In this document: positions 20,847-33,395 of the stretch, piece after piece
Numbering within the stretch: the first letter of the stretch is position 1
How the letters are laid out: the number at the start of each line of letters is the position of its first letter
Source of the DNA: Diadophis punctatus similis
Taxonomy: Eukaryota; Chordata; Lepidosauria; Squamata; Dipsadidae
Assembly (NCBI GenBank): GCA_023053685.1
Contig: JALIGW010000063.1
Location: 186,001 to 250,000 of the forward strand
Direction of reading: 5' to 3'
DNA: 64,000 bases
Program-made: the position numbers and the translations under genes
Notes under the pieces: model-generated
The model's database searches: none
Told to the model about the DNA's origin: nothing
The model's input: the letters and a program-made list of their open reading frames with translations, nothing else

Positions 20847-22612
20847 TTTATTTATTTATTTATTTATTTATTTTGGAATTCTTATATGCCGCCCAACTCC
20901 CTAAGGACTCAGGGCGGCGTACATCAGTGAAAAATACAAGAACAACCAAAATCTAAAATAGTAATTAAAACAATATAAAAATTAAAACACAATATAAGAA
21001 ATCAACAACCATTCAACACATACATACTTGGGGGGTGAGCTCGAGTGAATTAAGCTCTACCCCCCGCCTGCAGGAAGAGCCATGTCTTAACGGCTTTTCG
21101 GAAGGCCAGCAGAGTGGGGATAGTTCGGGTCTCTGGTGGAAGTTGGTTCCAGAGAGCGGGGCCAGCCACAGAGAAGGCTCTCCCCCTTGGGCCCGCCAGC
21201 CGGCATTGCTTGGCCGACGGGACCTGGAGGAGGCCAACTCTGTGGGCCCTAACCGGTCGGAGGGAAGTATGAGGCAGAATGCGGTCCCGTAGATAACCTG
21301 GTCCTAAGCCATGAAGGGCTTTAAAGATGGTGATCAACACCTTGAATTGGACCCGGAGACCGATGGGCAACCAATGCAGCTGGCGGAGTATCGATGTCAC
21401 GTGGGTGTACCTTGGCACACCCACCACAGCACGCGCAGCCGCATTTTGCACCAGCTGAAGTCTCCGGATACTCTTCAAGGGTAGCCCCATGTAGAGCACA
21501 TTGCAGTAGTCCAAACGAGAGGTGACAAGGGCATGAGTGACCGTGAGTAGAGCCTCCTTCTCCAAATATGGCCGCAACTGGTGCACCAGGCGAACCTGTG
21601 CAAAGGCCCCCCTAGCCACAGCAGAAAGATGATGGTCCAATTTTAGCTGTGGATCTAGGAGGACCCCCAAGTTGCGGACCCGGTCCGAGGGAGTCAGTTT
21701 CGCTCCCTCAAGGAACAAGGAGGGGCAGTTGTCATGATCCTTAGGAGGCAATATCCACAGCCACTCAGTCTTGTCGGGATTAAGTCTGAGTCTGTTCCTC
21801 CCCATCCAGATCCTAACGTCGTCCAGGCACCGGCACATTACATCAACTGCCTCACTGAAGTCAGACGGGGTGGTGATGTACAGCTGGGTGTCATCAGCGT
21901 ACTGATGGAAACACACCCCATGTCTGCGAATGATCTCACCCAGCGGTTTCATGTAGATGTTGAACAGGATGGGCGAGAGAACCGACCCCTGAGGCACCCC
22001 ACATGATAGGGGCCTAGGGGACGACCTCTGCCCCCCTGCCAGCACCGACTGCATCCTATCAGCGAGATAAGAGGAGAACCACCGCAAAACGGTGCCTCCC
22101 ACTCCCAACTCACCGAGACGATGCAGAAGGATACCATGGTCGATGGTATCGAAAGCCGCTGAGAGGTCAAGTAGCACCAGGATGGAGGAGTTCCCCCCAT
22201 CCCGGGCCCGCCAGAGATCATCCATCAGAGCGACCAAGGCAGTTTCTGCACTGTAGCCGCGCCTGAAGCCCGACTGGTAAGGATCTAGATGATCTGTTTC
22301 ATCCAGGAGCTGCAGAAGCTGAGTAACCACCACCTTCTCCACAACTTTCCCTAAAAAAGGTAAGTTGGAGACCGGACGATAGTTCTTCAAGTCAGCTGGA
22401 TCCAGGGAAGGCTTCTTCAGGAGGGGTCGCACCACCGCAGCTTTTAACGACTGCGGTACGGATCCCTCTCTCAAAGAAGCGGTGACCACCGCCTGGATCC
22501 AGCCGCGTGCCACCTCCCTGCTGGTCGAGACCAGCCAGGAGGGGCACGGGTCCAATAAACAGGTGGAGGTACCCATCGCTCCCACAGCCCTGTCCACATC
22601 CTCAGGAGAAAC
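20847..22612 (-). mobile_element. L2-clade LINE copy A, 5'-truncated
   Basis: An uninterrupted frame of 522 codons runs from 22618 to 21050 on the minus strand, and a TTTA-rich 3' end lies at 20847. The apurinic endonuclease is missing. The RT retains LKNYRPVSNLPFLGKVVEKV, FRRGYSAETALVALMDDL, LLDLSAAFDTIDH, GVPQGSVLSPILFNIYM and the catalytic QYADDTQL box, then SRLDYCN, HWLPIGLRVQFK and LWNQLPPETR. These are L2/CR1-group motifs. It lies between V2R-2 and V2R-3. The open frame with standard motifs suggests a fairly young copy. Possible short duplication TGCAT at the ends is not convincing. Confidence 0.9.
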
Positions 22613-23166
22613 ATGCATGCTATTAATATCATATTTCCATCCTGTGTTTCAGAAGAAGAAAAAATCCAGTGATATTCAAGCCCTTTCTGCTTCTATTAAA
22701 CACTTTGTAGATAAAGCATTTAACTTTTCGAATTCCAAAAACCAATTTTCAGAGGAAGGCTGGAGAAGATGGCTGCAGAAAGATGTCTTGGACTCTCCCC
22801 CAGGAAGAGTTTGAAAGAATCTTGTCCCTAAACGCCACATTTAAAATAATGGAATTTTTAGAGGCCCCCATCAACTATATATTTCTGGCATATCAACAAG
22901 GCTCCCATTGCACAATAGTCGTGTTTTAAAAACCTGGATGTGGCATCTCAGGCCTCAGGTAGGCTAAGGTACTAGATAGACATGTTGCCTTAAAAGCTCA
23001 TGGACATTAGGGAATTTTACTGTATAAGATTGGGGACAAGAGATTTTAAACCCCTTTTAAATATTCCAAGCAATATGTATACTTATGTATGAAGAGCGGC
23101 TTATGTATGGAGAGCATTTTCTAGTTGTGGATATTGGAAAATGTTAAGACCTCAAATCCCTTTGTC

Positions 23167-24077
23167 TCACATATTTACATTTCTTCTTGTGGTAAGTTGC
23201 TCTTTTGTATTCAGGTCTGGCTTCAGGATGATAATGTAGCACTTGGGGATGAAGATGCAGACCAGCAGACCAGCACTGGAGGCCAAGATTGAGAAAACCT
23301 GCACAGCCACCATGTATTTTCCTTTGTTGCTCAGATAGGTTGGCACAAAAGTCACCCAGACACTGCAGAAGACCAGCATGCTGAAGGTGATCAGCTTGGC
23401 TTCATTGAAGGCCCCAGGGAGATTTCTGGCCAGAAAAGCCACTGTGAAACAAATGGAAGCCAGAAAGCCCAAATAGCTGAGTGTGGTGTAGAACATAACG
23501 ACAGAGCCTTCATTGCATTGCAGGATGACCTCTCTAGGCTGGGAGTGGAGGTCAGAGTCAGGGAATGGAGGAGAAACTCCAAGCCAGATGGAGCAGATGA
23601 TAATCTGTATAGTAGAACAAGAAAAGATGATGGAGTTGGCCAAGCTCTTCCCCAACCATTTCTTTACTTGGTTTCCTGGTTTTGTGGCCAGGAAAGCCAG
23701 CACCACTGTGATGGTTTTGGCCAAGAGAGAAGAAACAGCAACTGAGAAGATGATGCTGAACACTGTTTGTCGGAGAAGGCAGGTGGCTTTCCTTGGCTGA
23801 CCAATGAAGAGAAGAGGAGACAAGAAGCAAAGCAGGAGCGAGACCAGGAGAATGTAGGAGAGGTCCAGGTTGTTGGCTTTGACAATGGGTGTTTCTCGGT
23901 ATTTAATGAAGATGATTAAAACAAAGCTTGTGATTATGAATAAGAGTAGGGCAAAGGAGGCCAGTATGATGCCCAGATATTCTTCATAAGACAGGAAGGT
24001 TATAACTTTGGGGATACATTGAACTCGATTCTCATTTGGATATTTATCATCCGGACACTTGGTGCATTTTTCTGTAT
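23167..24077 (-). CDS. V2R-3 exon 6 (7TM domain)
   Basis: Starts AT ACA GAA AAA after an acceptor cag. It reads [74 protein letters not shown] and stops TGA at 23169-23167 after RRNVNM. All seven helices are present and open. Confidence 0.95.
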
Positions 24078-27000
24078 CTGAGAAATCAAAAAAATATATA
24101 TATTAGCATTCTGTCCTTTGACCTTTCAGGGATTACCTTCTTGGGCAAAACCTCATAGCAGAAGAATTTGCTAAGTTCCATCTCCTAACATTTCCATACA
24201 AAGAAGATAAGAAGGATATCATTTTCTAAAAAATTATAGAGCTAAGATCTATGAAATTGGGTGAAGTCCTGAAACCTGAATGATTTGTTTAATGTGCTTA
24301 GCCTTATTGGGAATCTATATTATTAGAGGTAAATAATAAATCAGTCAATGTTTCTAGGTGCACTTTATGAATTCTGCCGTAAGACTCTGGATCCAGAGGT
24401 TACTTAAAGCTTATGAGATCTAATTTAGCTGGCCAAGAATGCTAGTCCTGTGTATAATCTGTAATGGATACTGGGAACAGTGGTGATATGGATATAGTGA
24501 GGTGCACCCATAACTGTCCAAACCACCCCATTGTGAACCAGTGACATCTCCTTAGTTATCCTCAAGGGGAGGCCCATGTAGAAGACATTTCAATAATCAT
24601 TCCAGTAGGTGGACCTAAGACAATTCCTCACATTTCAAAGAACTCACATGTTCCTAGAGAGGTAAAAGTGGAAGGGCACATCCAAACTAACAAGCAAAGG
24701 AGATATTTTCTCTGAAAATAATTAAGCTTGCCCAATCTGCCACTCCCTCCTAACTCTTTCCAGCCTTTTCGTCAAGGTCTGTGTCAACTTGCGAAGCTTT
24801 CCTGACCTGCTCCCAAGTTGCCATATGCAGGGGGATGGGAAATCGTACCTCGCAGCTGCACCAAGAAATTCACACCTCAGTCAAAACAAAACACATCCTA
24901 ACCGGCCGAAGTCAAGGCCATCTCTACAGCGACTCACAACAGCCAGAGGGAGTGACTTCTATGACCCATGAAATTGCTTCATTGGGAAAAATGACTAGTG
25001 ACACACCTTGGGGGGAAGGGGCAACAGGGTCAGAGCCAGGGGTGGGTTCTAACTTACCTTGCTGCCGGTTCGCTTCCTCCCATGCCGTGTGGCCATGCGC
25101 GCCCACATGTGCAGTAGCAAAAAATCCAGAAAAAAGCCCCACAAAAGCCAAAAACAAGATGGTGATGCATGCACAGTGCCGGAAACTCGGCTTCTGCACA
25201 TGCGCAGAAGAAGAAAAAACCAGAAAAAAAGAAAGATGGCGCCTCCGCAGACCGGCGCCAACCGAACTGGTTCCATGATGTCATCGTGACATCACCAGCG
25301 GGTTGCTACCCATTCAGGCAAACTGTTCCAAACCAGGAGAAACCCACCTCTGGTCGGAGGCAAGGCACAAACTGGGTGAAGTCAGAGCTGGCTTCACTTA
25401 GGTCATGCCGACATGGCACTCCTAATAAACAACTGGATTTTTCTTGCAAAATAGATTGAGGCTCCTGATTTTATTAGGGCATTGGTCGGAACCCTGACAT
25501 TCTGTTTGGTGGGCTTCTTTTTTGATAAGAAATTGTACAGCTTGAAAATAAAGTAGAAAACATTTGCATTTCAATGCATCCTTTCACACCTACTTCCATG
25601 TAAATGCTCTGGATAAACCCACATCCACAGAGGCCTGCCCTTTTCTTTGGTGTGACCCACCTTCCTGAGTTGAGATGGTTCCCTCTGGACAAGGAATGCA
25701 GTCATAGCAGCAAACTGGCTCTCCTTCTCGAGCCTTCTTGACAAATCCAGGCTGACATTTTCCCACACATTTGGACTGAGGCAGAGACTAAGCAGAAAAA
25801 CAAGGAATGCCAAACAAAATGTGTTAGGATTCACCATCCATGGAACATGGAGGTAGACAAAAACATTAGCCAAATAGTCTCTGGCTTCACTTTGGTAAAT
25901 ATGAAATCACTGACTGATTTTAAACAGATATAGGTGATATAACTATAGCTATATAAGCCCCTCTGTGAGGGAAAGGAGTGGTTAAGTATGAAGTATAAAT
26001 AAATAAATTAAGTAACTGACTAACTAAGGCAGGGCTATCAAACTCCTGGCCCACAGGCCAGATGTGTCATGTGCTGGCCACACCCATACCTGGTTTAGTG
26101 AAGGGGGGAAGTCCTGATACATCACATGACACAACTGTGACAATGTGAGTTTGACACCCCTGAACTAAGGCATACATTTTGCAATAAAATACTTTTGTAT
26201 TTAATAAAGTCTGGAGGGATGCAATTGAGAAAATTTATAAGTCTTAAGTGGCAACCATTGGATACCTCCTGATGACCGTATTAACATCAATTCTTCCACT
26301 CTTCCTACACCCATAATTTTAAAGTATGATGATCTACTCATATTAACTTTTGGAATAAAATGTATTGTAAAAGTTTGTTAATATTTTTATTCTATTCCAT
26401 TTATTAAAATAGAACAACACAGTGATGAAAAGAGAAACCTTAGATTTGGAAAATTTTATTCTGGGTTATAGGAAAAAGGTGCTCTCCATTGAAAGTAGTC
26501 CAAAACCAACTTTCAGTTAAGACATCAAGGAAAATTCCTTACAAATTAGAGCTGTCAACCTTAAAGGAAATGTTCAATGTTTAATTGTATATTTATTTCT
26601 TCAACTCACTGGTGATATAGGAATAAATTCTGCCTAATTTCTAGAACTGTAGTGAAGGGTAAGTTGCTGCACATGGGACATGATTATGAGCCCTTTGTCA
26701 GAAGGAGATATTTTTAAGGCCCAGCTAGCTCTATCCACGAAAAGATCCTTTTTGTTCAAGAACTTTTACTTAGGTAAAACCAACTGGCATTTAAAAATAG
26801 TTGAAGACCTATTATTCTTTCCGGTAGAGTTTATAACTTCCCACATTTAATTTTTAAGGAGAATTCTCAAGGAAAGTCATCTCCCTTAGGGAGTAGACTT
26901 AGTCCACTTGAAATGGGTTCTCAGGCTTTGGGGAAAAAGAGAAAATACACAAATATTTCACCCACTTTGTTGAGCAACTTTAGATGTGACAGACTATCTT

Positions 27001-30000
27001 TGTTGATAATAAGTCTCTGTCTTTCAAAATTCCCCAGTTGCTCCTTGATGAGATCCTCTTTGGGGAGAACCAACACGCTCAAGATGCCCAGATCTGCTGC
27101 TACATCTCCATTTTGGTCCAAGTAGAGTTTAAAGTGGGAAAAATTGCAGAACTGATTCTTCTTCAGAAATTGATGAAACTAAGATGGAAATATTGAGGAA
27201 TGTTTAAAGCTGAGCTCTTGGCTTCTTATACCACATGGTCCTTTCACATTTGAAATTTTCTAACTTACATTTTTCTAACTTACAAATATGCTTAATTAGT
27301 AGAACAAGTGTTGCCACTCTCTTCATAAGTGAATGAAAAATGTTCAGCAAAATTTGTCAATAATATATTGATAAAATAGGTTGAAAAAACACAATTAATG
27401 CAATTGGTCACTTATAGGGAACATGCCAAAGCAGGTGTCAAATAAATTGAACAACAGAAAAAAAGAGATTATTCACAAACTCTTTGAAAACAACAGGGTG
27501 ATTAACAGAAAGCATAGATTGTTCAAGTTGAAAGTTGCCAGGTTAATCTTCTCCTGGGTAAACCAGACAGGAAATCCAAGCAGATGAGCTAATTCTACTT
27601 TATTGGAAGACTACATTAAGAAAATCTTGCATGTCTGAAAGTGCAAATCTCCCAGCAACTATTTTTTTTAGCTTGAAAAGTTTTTTCAGCTGATTTTTTT
27701 TCTCTTCCTGTTATCCAGCTGCAAGCCTCCCTTCTCTTTAGTGATCATTCCCACTGCAGCATCTCTTCTTCCCTCCCAGAAGTCATTTTCATATAACATT
27801 AGACTTCCTCAATAGATTGTGGGAGTGCTGGTTATATAACTTGACTTCAGCAAACTATACAGAAACTGTTTAGTAATGATTAGGAACATAATTAAGTGAG
27901 GCTAGATGGTATGAAAATTAAGTGGATGAAAACTTTCTTCAAAATTGTCTTTTTAATCATTTAGATGTTTCTCATAAAACTGGGAAGTAACAAAAAATAA
28001 TTTGTCCTGCCATAAACTTTTCTATATTTTCATTGATACGGTACAGTTGATCAACCTCTGTGATGCAAGATTTGATGCAGGATTCATGCCAACTCTTAGA
28101 GAAAGATAATTTGATTTGATTTAAACACTACCAAGTCTCAAGAAAAATATTTATGATTTCCTCATAGAGAGAGGTGCATGAGAAAAATATCTGATTTTTC
28201 TGATAGGACTTATCAAATAATAGCATCCTCAACAAGAACATTAACCATGCATTGAAAGAAGGTTGACCCAACTTGTAGGGATATTTGTGAAAAGGATCAC
28301 AAAATACTAGTTGATTGCAAACCAACTGTGAGCCAGCAGTGTGATGCTCATGGAAGGCAGGCAAGTGCATCCATAAGAATCTCAGGAAGTCTATGTTGTG
28401 TCTATGTTTGGGGAGACCCTCACTCAATACCAGGTCCTGTTGCAGGCACCACGCTTAGAGAAGACATTTCACAAAACTTGGATCAGCTTTTGGAAATGGC
28501 AATGAAGCCAAGGAAGAGATCAAAGGAGCTGCTCATAGCCTTAATGAAAGACAACAATGAGAGGAGCCAAGTTAATCTATGGGAATGGAAAACAATGAAG
28601 CTGGCAACAGCTTCTCCAATTGGAGAAAGGAGGTTACAGCACTCTTCCCATAACTGAAATATGGTACAAAGAAGCTTAAGGCCTTTTTGCTGTTATTCCA
28701 GTGCCTGGTACATATTAAGTGAACCCAGTGACAAGAGAGGATATTCTGACTGAATGAAAGGAAAAATATCCCAAGAGGGGGAGCAGTTTCAGAACTGAGC
28801 TAGTAAAGCAGAGAAGTTCAGTCTCTCTTTACTGATTGTCTTCATGCAAAAAGCAAGCAATCATCAGTCAGAAAAGCTTTAACTGGGATTCCTGCAGACG
28901 GGAGGGGTTGGGCTAGATAGTTTAAGGTGCCCCTTCAAATTTATAAAGGTAAAATTGTATGATGCTAATGACAAACACATACATATAGGAATTTATTTAA
29001 AATGAACAGATCCTTTTAAAATTAGCAGTGTTTACTATCAAAATTAATCTATCACAGTCCAGGTTCTTTGGAACATTATGCTCCGAGCGGTTGGATTGGT
29101 AAAATCTGTTGGCCTTTTGTAGTACAAGGAAGTTGAGATGGTTCCCCTCCTTCTCTTTTGGATTCCTTCTCCAAAGGAACTAATTGTGAGGGATCCTTCT
29201 AGGAAACCCATACCTGCCATGGCTGCAGCCTTAGAGCCTCTAATCTCCCGTTACCCTCCTTCCTTCTCCTGGATCTGAAGGAATATGCATCCTTCAAGAT
29301 ATGTGCCAGTGTCAGAAATACAGTATATTGATAGAGGCTATTTTTGATTTTGATCCTATTCGATCCCAGTTGGGACTTTAGTGTCACTTTCTGGGAGCAT
29401 CTTCTCTGGCCTTTGACAGAAAAGACGTGCTTTGAAAAAGAACAGGAAAAACACTGAGTTTCAAACTGGGGATCCAGAAAGAAATAGGGTTCAAAGCCAT
29501 CATCTCCTGGCCTTTCTTTTCCCACAAAAGCAAAGGTCAAAATGCTATGCACATATTTCAGACATTGGTGCTTTTTCACGTGACATGTTCCCAAAATTGT
29601 GGTGATCCAGACTTTCCCTTCAATGGGTCCTGGCAAATGCATAAGCATTAAATGGAAAGGTAGAATTCTGTCCACAATAGACTCATATTCCATGAAGTGA
29701 ACAAAGACATTGACTTGTCTCCACTTAGAGAGGGCATCCCAGAGAGGTTCTGTATATCCAGTTGTTGAGAATCGTTGTGATATAACAATACAAATTCCAT
29801 TACTGACAAGCATAGGAGTAAAAATCCTCATGAAATTCTCTCCCTTCTCTGTGTCTGGAGCAAAGAGACCAATCAAGGTCCATCTGAAATAGAGAAGCAA
29901 TTGGACCATTCCTGGGTACTGGATCCCTTGCTTGGGAAGTATCAGATGGAAAAAAGTGAATTGATTTTTATCACTCAGAGCCACCGAAGAAGGTGTAAAA

Positions 30001-30399
30001 CTGACCTGAAAAAGCAGGAAATAATACTGTGTAATATTAGGGGTCACACTGAATCCAAAATATGAGCTTCTAATAAATCCACCTTTGTTCTGATTTACAA
30101 GTTAAAATAGATTATTGTTGTTTAACCATTAGACCATATCAAGATACCAATTAATAAACACAGAATAGTGGCCACACTACATATATATAAAGGGAATAGA
30201 ATAAACAAATTAAGTTAAAAGGAATAAGGATAAAAATGCAAAATATATTTCTTTATTAACCCTTACAATTTACCACAATCAGATCAACATCTGCCAATGT
30301 CAACTGAATTGTTTTGTTCCAATAAAGATTCTTATTATATGTAATTTTTGAATTCTGACCACACCAGATAGATAGTTTATAGATAGATGATAGATAGAT

Positions 30400-30487
<88 letters not shown>

Positions 30488-33395
30488 TTGTTTAAAAAGG
30501 TTTCCCAATATATTATTCTACTAATATGGCCTAAGGCAGTGATGGCGAACCTATGGCACGTGTGCCACAAGTGACACGCGGAGCCATATCGGTGGGCATG
30601 CAAGCTCAGGTCTGGCATGCATAAGTGCACCGGCCAGCTGATTTTTGAGCCTTCTGGGTCCACTGGGAGTTGGGAAACAGGCTGTTTCCAGCCTCCGGAG
30701 GGGGTGGGGAAGACCCTTTTTTGCTCTCCCCAAGCTTCAGAAACTTTCTAGGAGCCTGGGGAGGGTGAAAATGGCCTCCCCCCCGGAGGCCCTCTGGAGG
30801 CCAGAAATGGGTCATTTCAAGTTGGGAAAGGGGTCATTTCTGGGCTCCAGAGGGCCTCCGGGGTGGTGGGTAAGGCCATTTTTGCCCTCCCCAGGCTCCT
30901 AGAAAGGCTCTGAAGCTTAGGGAGAGCGAAAAATGGGCATGCCACCGCGTGCCAAGAGCGGGGTGGGGGGGTCATGTGCACATGAGTTTCCCCCCCCACA
31001 GGGAATTATGGGTGTGGGCACATTCATGCACGACCCCCCAACCCTCCCCCCCTTTTGGCACGCAAACCAAAAAAAGTTCGCCATCACTGGCCTAAGGTAC
31101 TGATCTCTCTTCTACAACTGACATTGAAATAATTGAAGTCCATTTTCTGTCTCTGGAACTTCACAAATATGACTCTGTTCATTGCAAGAGACTTGGTTAT
31201 ATCTTCCATATTTAACCATTGTGTCCAGCTGCTCAAATCTTGCTTGAATAAACACACCCTAAGATAGTTTGACATTTCTGCATTTCAGTACTTGGTGATT
31301 TGGAAAGTCCGTTCGTAGCGGTTCTTCTATTTCAATATGCTAAAAATACTGAGGATGGCTATATCTTTCTCTGCTTCAATATCCCAGCTTCTATGTGCAG
31401 CAATCTTTTTATTTTTTATTATTTGTATTTATTTGTATTCCACCTTGATTATTTTTTAGCTTGTTCTCCAATTGTTCTTTGGAGACCACAGCTCCTAATA
31501 TAATTTGTCAATTGTCAATTATGAGAGGTCATTAATTAAAATTTTGTCTCTTCCAAAAGACAGAATTTCAGACATTTGTCAGATTCCATAACTATATTCC
31601 TTGATTTTAGGCAAAGAATAGAATTGTATAAATTCCAAAATCAACTCTCAGAACAGTAGCTGAAGTCCTTTTATCCACCCCCAAGATACTTCTGGGATGC
31701 TGTGATTAGATTTTGTCTAGTAGTGATATATTTTAAATCCCAAACAGTAAGGGGGCATCCTTGGCATTATATACATTAATAAATGGGGCTAAGGAAGATT
31801 GGTAGCTGTGATTTTTTTTTAAGCAGCACATTCACTACTTCTCATTGTGTATTCCATGGAAATAGTATAATTTTGGTTAAGATCACGAGCAAAATGTGAG
31901 CTTTCCATCAGTTCTGCACCTTCCTATTCTACAGAAGTCCCTTTGATTAAACACAGAACCTCTCTTCATTTTCTCAACTGTGTAGCGGAAGCCCTCAAAG
32001 CAACAGGGATGGTGTCATGTCTCTTTGGGTTCTTGTTTCTTCCACACTGTGTATCCCAATCCTAGCCATGACAACTACAATGGCTGTGCTGAAAACCAGC
32101 TCTTGAATTCCATAGGAAAGATATAGTTTGGATATATTGCTGATCCCCAACCACCTCGTGCACATTAGCAGATAGAGAAACACACACAAACCTGTGGGAT
32201 TTTGTAGGGGCTTCCTAATGTTGATATCTGGGTGGAGGTATCTCTGAGAGCTGCATCAAGAAGAGCCAAAATGTTGTCCTTCCTTCCACAGCTGTAGTTA
32301 GGAATATTGGCTTCTCCAGTCGAGAGGATGTCCAGCAAGGCATCTGAAGTGCCAAGCATATTCAAATAGTTGTCATGGATATTGTAGCCAAGGGTGAGAT
32401 TGTGCAAGAGTTGGGGGTTCTTGTTGACCTCTTGAATAGCAAAAATGAATAGTAGGGTGTCAATCTTATCAGTAGATAAAATTCTGTAAAATAATGCTCA
32501 TATTATCATAAACATCATCAGCAATAGGAACAATTCTTATTCAGTCTTAAGCCCATGTTTACCAAAATAAGAAGCAAATTATAGCCATCTGTCACCATTT
32601 ATTTGTTGTGAATATTGAGAAGATGGGATGGAGATAGCCCTGTATCAGAGTTAAGAATCACAAATACACCATTATTTGTAGAACTACTCATTTTAATATA
32701 CCCATTACCAGGATTCAAAATAATTGAATCATTAAAGTAGAATCACCATAAAAGAAAGAGGATGTTTCATAGGTGACCCAGAAAAGCAGTTCTATAAACA
32801 AGTCATCCTCTATTGATATAAAGATCAAATATTGAATATCAATCGGCATTTATAATAATATGTAAATGGGCTGGGCAGAGGCAACTATGATCCTTTTGAT
32901 AAATACTTTAAATAAAAGTCATGATTCAAGTGTTGAAGTCAGAATTTGACGGGGAGGGGAAAATAATCTGGACTTTTTTCAGTGTTTTTTTCTGCCCAAT
33001 CTTTGAATCTGTGTCTCTCCCACAAAATAAGAAAAAGTAGGGAAGCTAAAGAAATCAAAGTAGTTCAGGAAAGAAAAGAGGTCCTGCTATTAGGAATAAG
33101 TGAATAAGAAGAAAAGAAGGAGAATGTTAGAACTGCAAATGGAAGGGTTTGCAATTCCATCTCACTGAATGACTTACAGGCTGGGCTGACTAGAAGGAGC
33201 CATGTTGAAAGTCTGCACTATAGGTGATATTTGTGTTATAGTGGTCAGTATACTAATGAGATGGTCTCCTGGCCTGTAATTGCTCCATGGTTTTTGCCTC
33301 TCCTGCTGCTCCAAACTCAGTGGGCACTTCATTCTAAGCTTCCCAGAGACCGGCTGGGACACCATCAGCATCAGAACCAAATTATGGAGCTCCAT
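23167..33395 (-). CDS. V2R-3: vomeronasal type-2 receptor, six exons, apparently intact
   Basis: Minus-strand class C chemosensory GPCR. Exons in order: 33395-33178, 32483-32192, 30005-29214, 27178-26966, 25787-25661 and 24077-23167. All junctions are GT-AG, with phases 2,0,0,0,1. The coding length is 2553 bp, 850 codons plus stop, with no internal stop. The signal peptide starts [18 protein letters not shown], and the mature protein starts with [17 protein letters not shown] box lies about 220 bp upstream of the ATG (33614-33621, minus strand) in a flank shared with V2R-4. Exon 5 and its flanking intron are nearly those of V2R-1, so these two are recent duplicates in opposite orientation. 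Exon 4 is five codons shorter than in V2R-2. It would signal like V2R-2. Ligand unknown. Confidence 0.92.
24490..24640 (-). mobile_element. L2-type LINE fragment
   Basis: The text caaggggaggcccatgtagaag resembles the reverse complement of the L2 LDYCNxLYMGLPLKS codons. Decayed, in V2R-3 intron 5. Confidence 0.5.
24775..25494 (+). mobile_element. Possible solo LTR, split by a hAT element
   Basis: The segment ends ggtcggaaccctgaca and carries AATAAA at about 25424. Its 3' end matches the LTR-like block at 694. The left edge is a guess (tgtgtcaac near 24780). A hAT element occupies 25037-25352. Lies in intron 5 of V2R-3. Confidence 0.4.
25037..25352. mobile_element. Non-autonomous hAT element (GGGTGGGTTC family)
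   Basis: 316 bp, ends caggggtgggttct and aaacccacctctg. The flanking 8 bp, gtcagagc and gtcggagg, match at 6 of 8. Sister copy of 4086-4369. Confidence 0.8.
25661..25787 (-). CDS. V2R-3 exon 5 (cysteine-rich linker)
   Basis: 127 bp after acceptor tctgcttag, ending phase 1 before gtgggtca. It reads [15 protein letters not shown], then [18 protein letters not shown], almost identical to V2R-1 exon 5. Confidence 0.92.
26030..26162. mobile_element. Short hAT MITE
   Basis: 133 bp with ends cagggctatcaaactc and gagtttgacacccctg and a perfect 8-bp duplication, aactaagg, on both sides. Lies in V2R-3 intron 4. Confidence 0.93.
26966..27178 (-). CDS. V2R-3 exon 4
   Basis: 213 bp after acceptor catcttag, phase 0 at both ends. 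It reads [37 protein letters not shown] and ends KLLNK before gtgggt. Confidence 0.88.
28320..28960 (+). mobile_element. Old CR1-type LINE fragment
   Basis: Starts with tgagccagcagtgtgatgc, matching the CR1 copy at 8388, and closes with a ggggttgggctagatag tail. The interior is too decayed to read. Lies in V2R-3 intron 3. Confidence 0.5.
29214..30005 (-). CDS. V2R-3 exon 3
   Basis: 792 bp, phase 0 at both ends. It opens [16 protein letters not shown] after acceptor ctttttcag and contains [46 protein letters not shown] and CFSCSF. It ends LQPWQ before donor gtatgg. This is the second lobe of the ligand domain. Confidence 0.92.
30367..30487. repeat. (GATA)n microsatellite
   Basis: About 120 bp of GATA/TAGA units, nearly pure after 30395, in intron 2 of V2R-3. 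GATA is one of the two Bkm units. Confidence 0.97.
30537..31089. mobile_element. Non-autonomous hAT element (GATGGCGAACC family)
   Basis: 553 bp with ends cagtgatggcgaacct and gttcgccatcactg and a perfect 8-bp duplication, gcctaagg, at 30529-30536 and 31090-31097. GC-rich with no transposase. Confidence 0.93.
32192..32483 (-). CDS. V2R-3 exon 2
   Basis: 292 bp between acceptor ttttacag and donor gtttgtg. The first base completes the split codon CT+A. It encodes [44 protein letters not shown] and ends YKIPQ. Confidence 0.92.
33178..33395 (-). CDS. V2R-3 exon 1
   Basis: 218 bp, ATG at 33395, ending phase 2 (CT) at donor gtaagt. It encodes the signal peptide and [10 protein letters not shown]...[14 protein letters not shown]...FNMAP, the conserved V2R amino end. 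The layout matches V2R-4 exon 1. Confidence 0.9.

Noticed and set aside
30389..30487. CRISPR-like regular repeat
   Set aside because: A plain GATA microsatellite without spacers.
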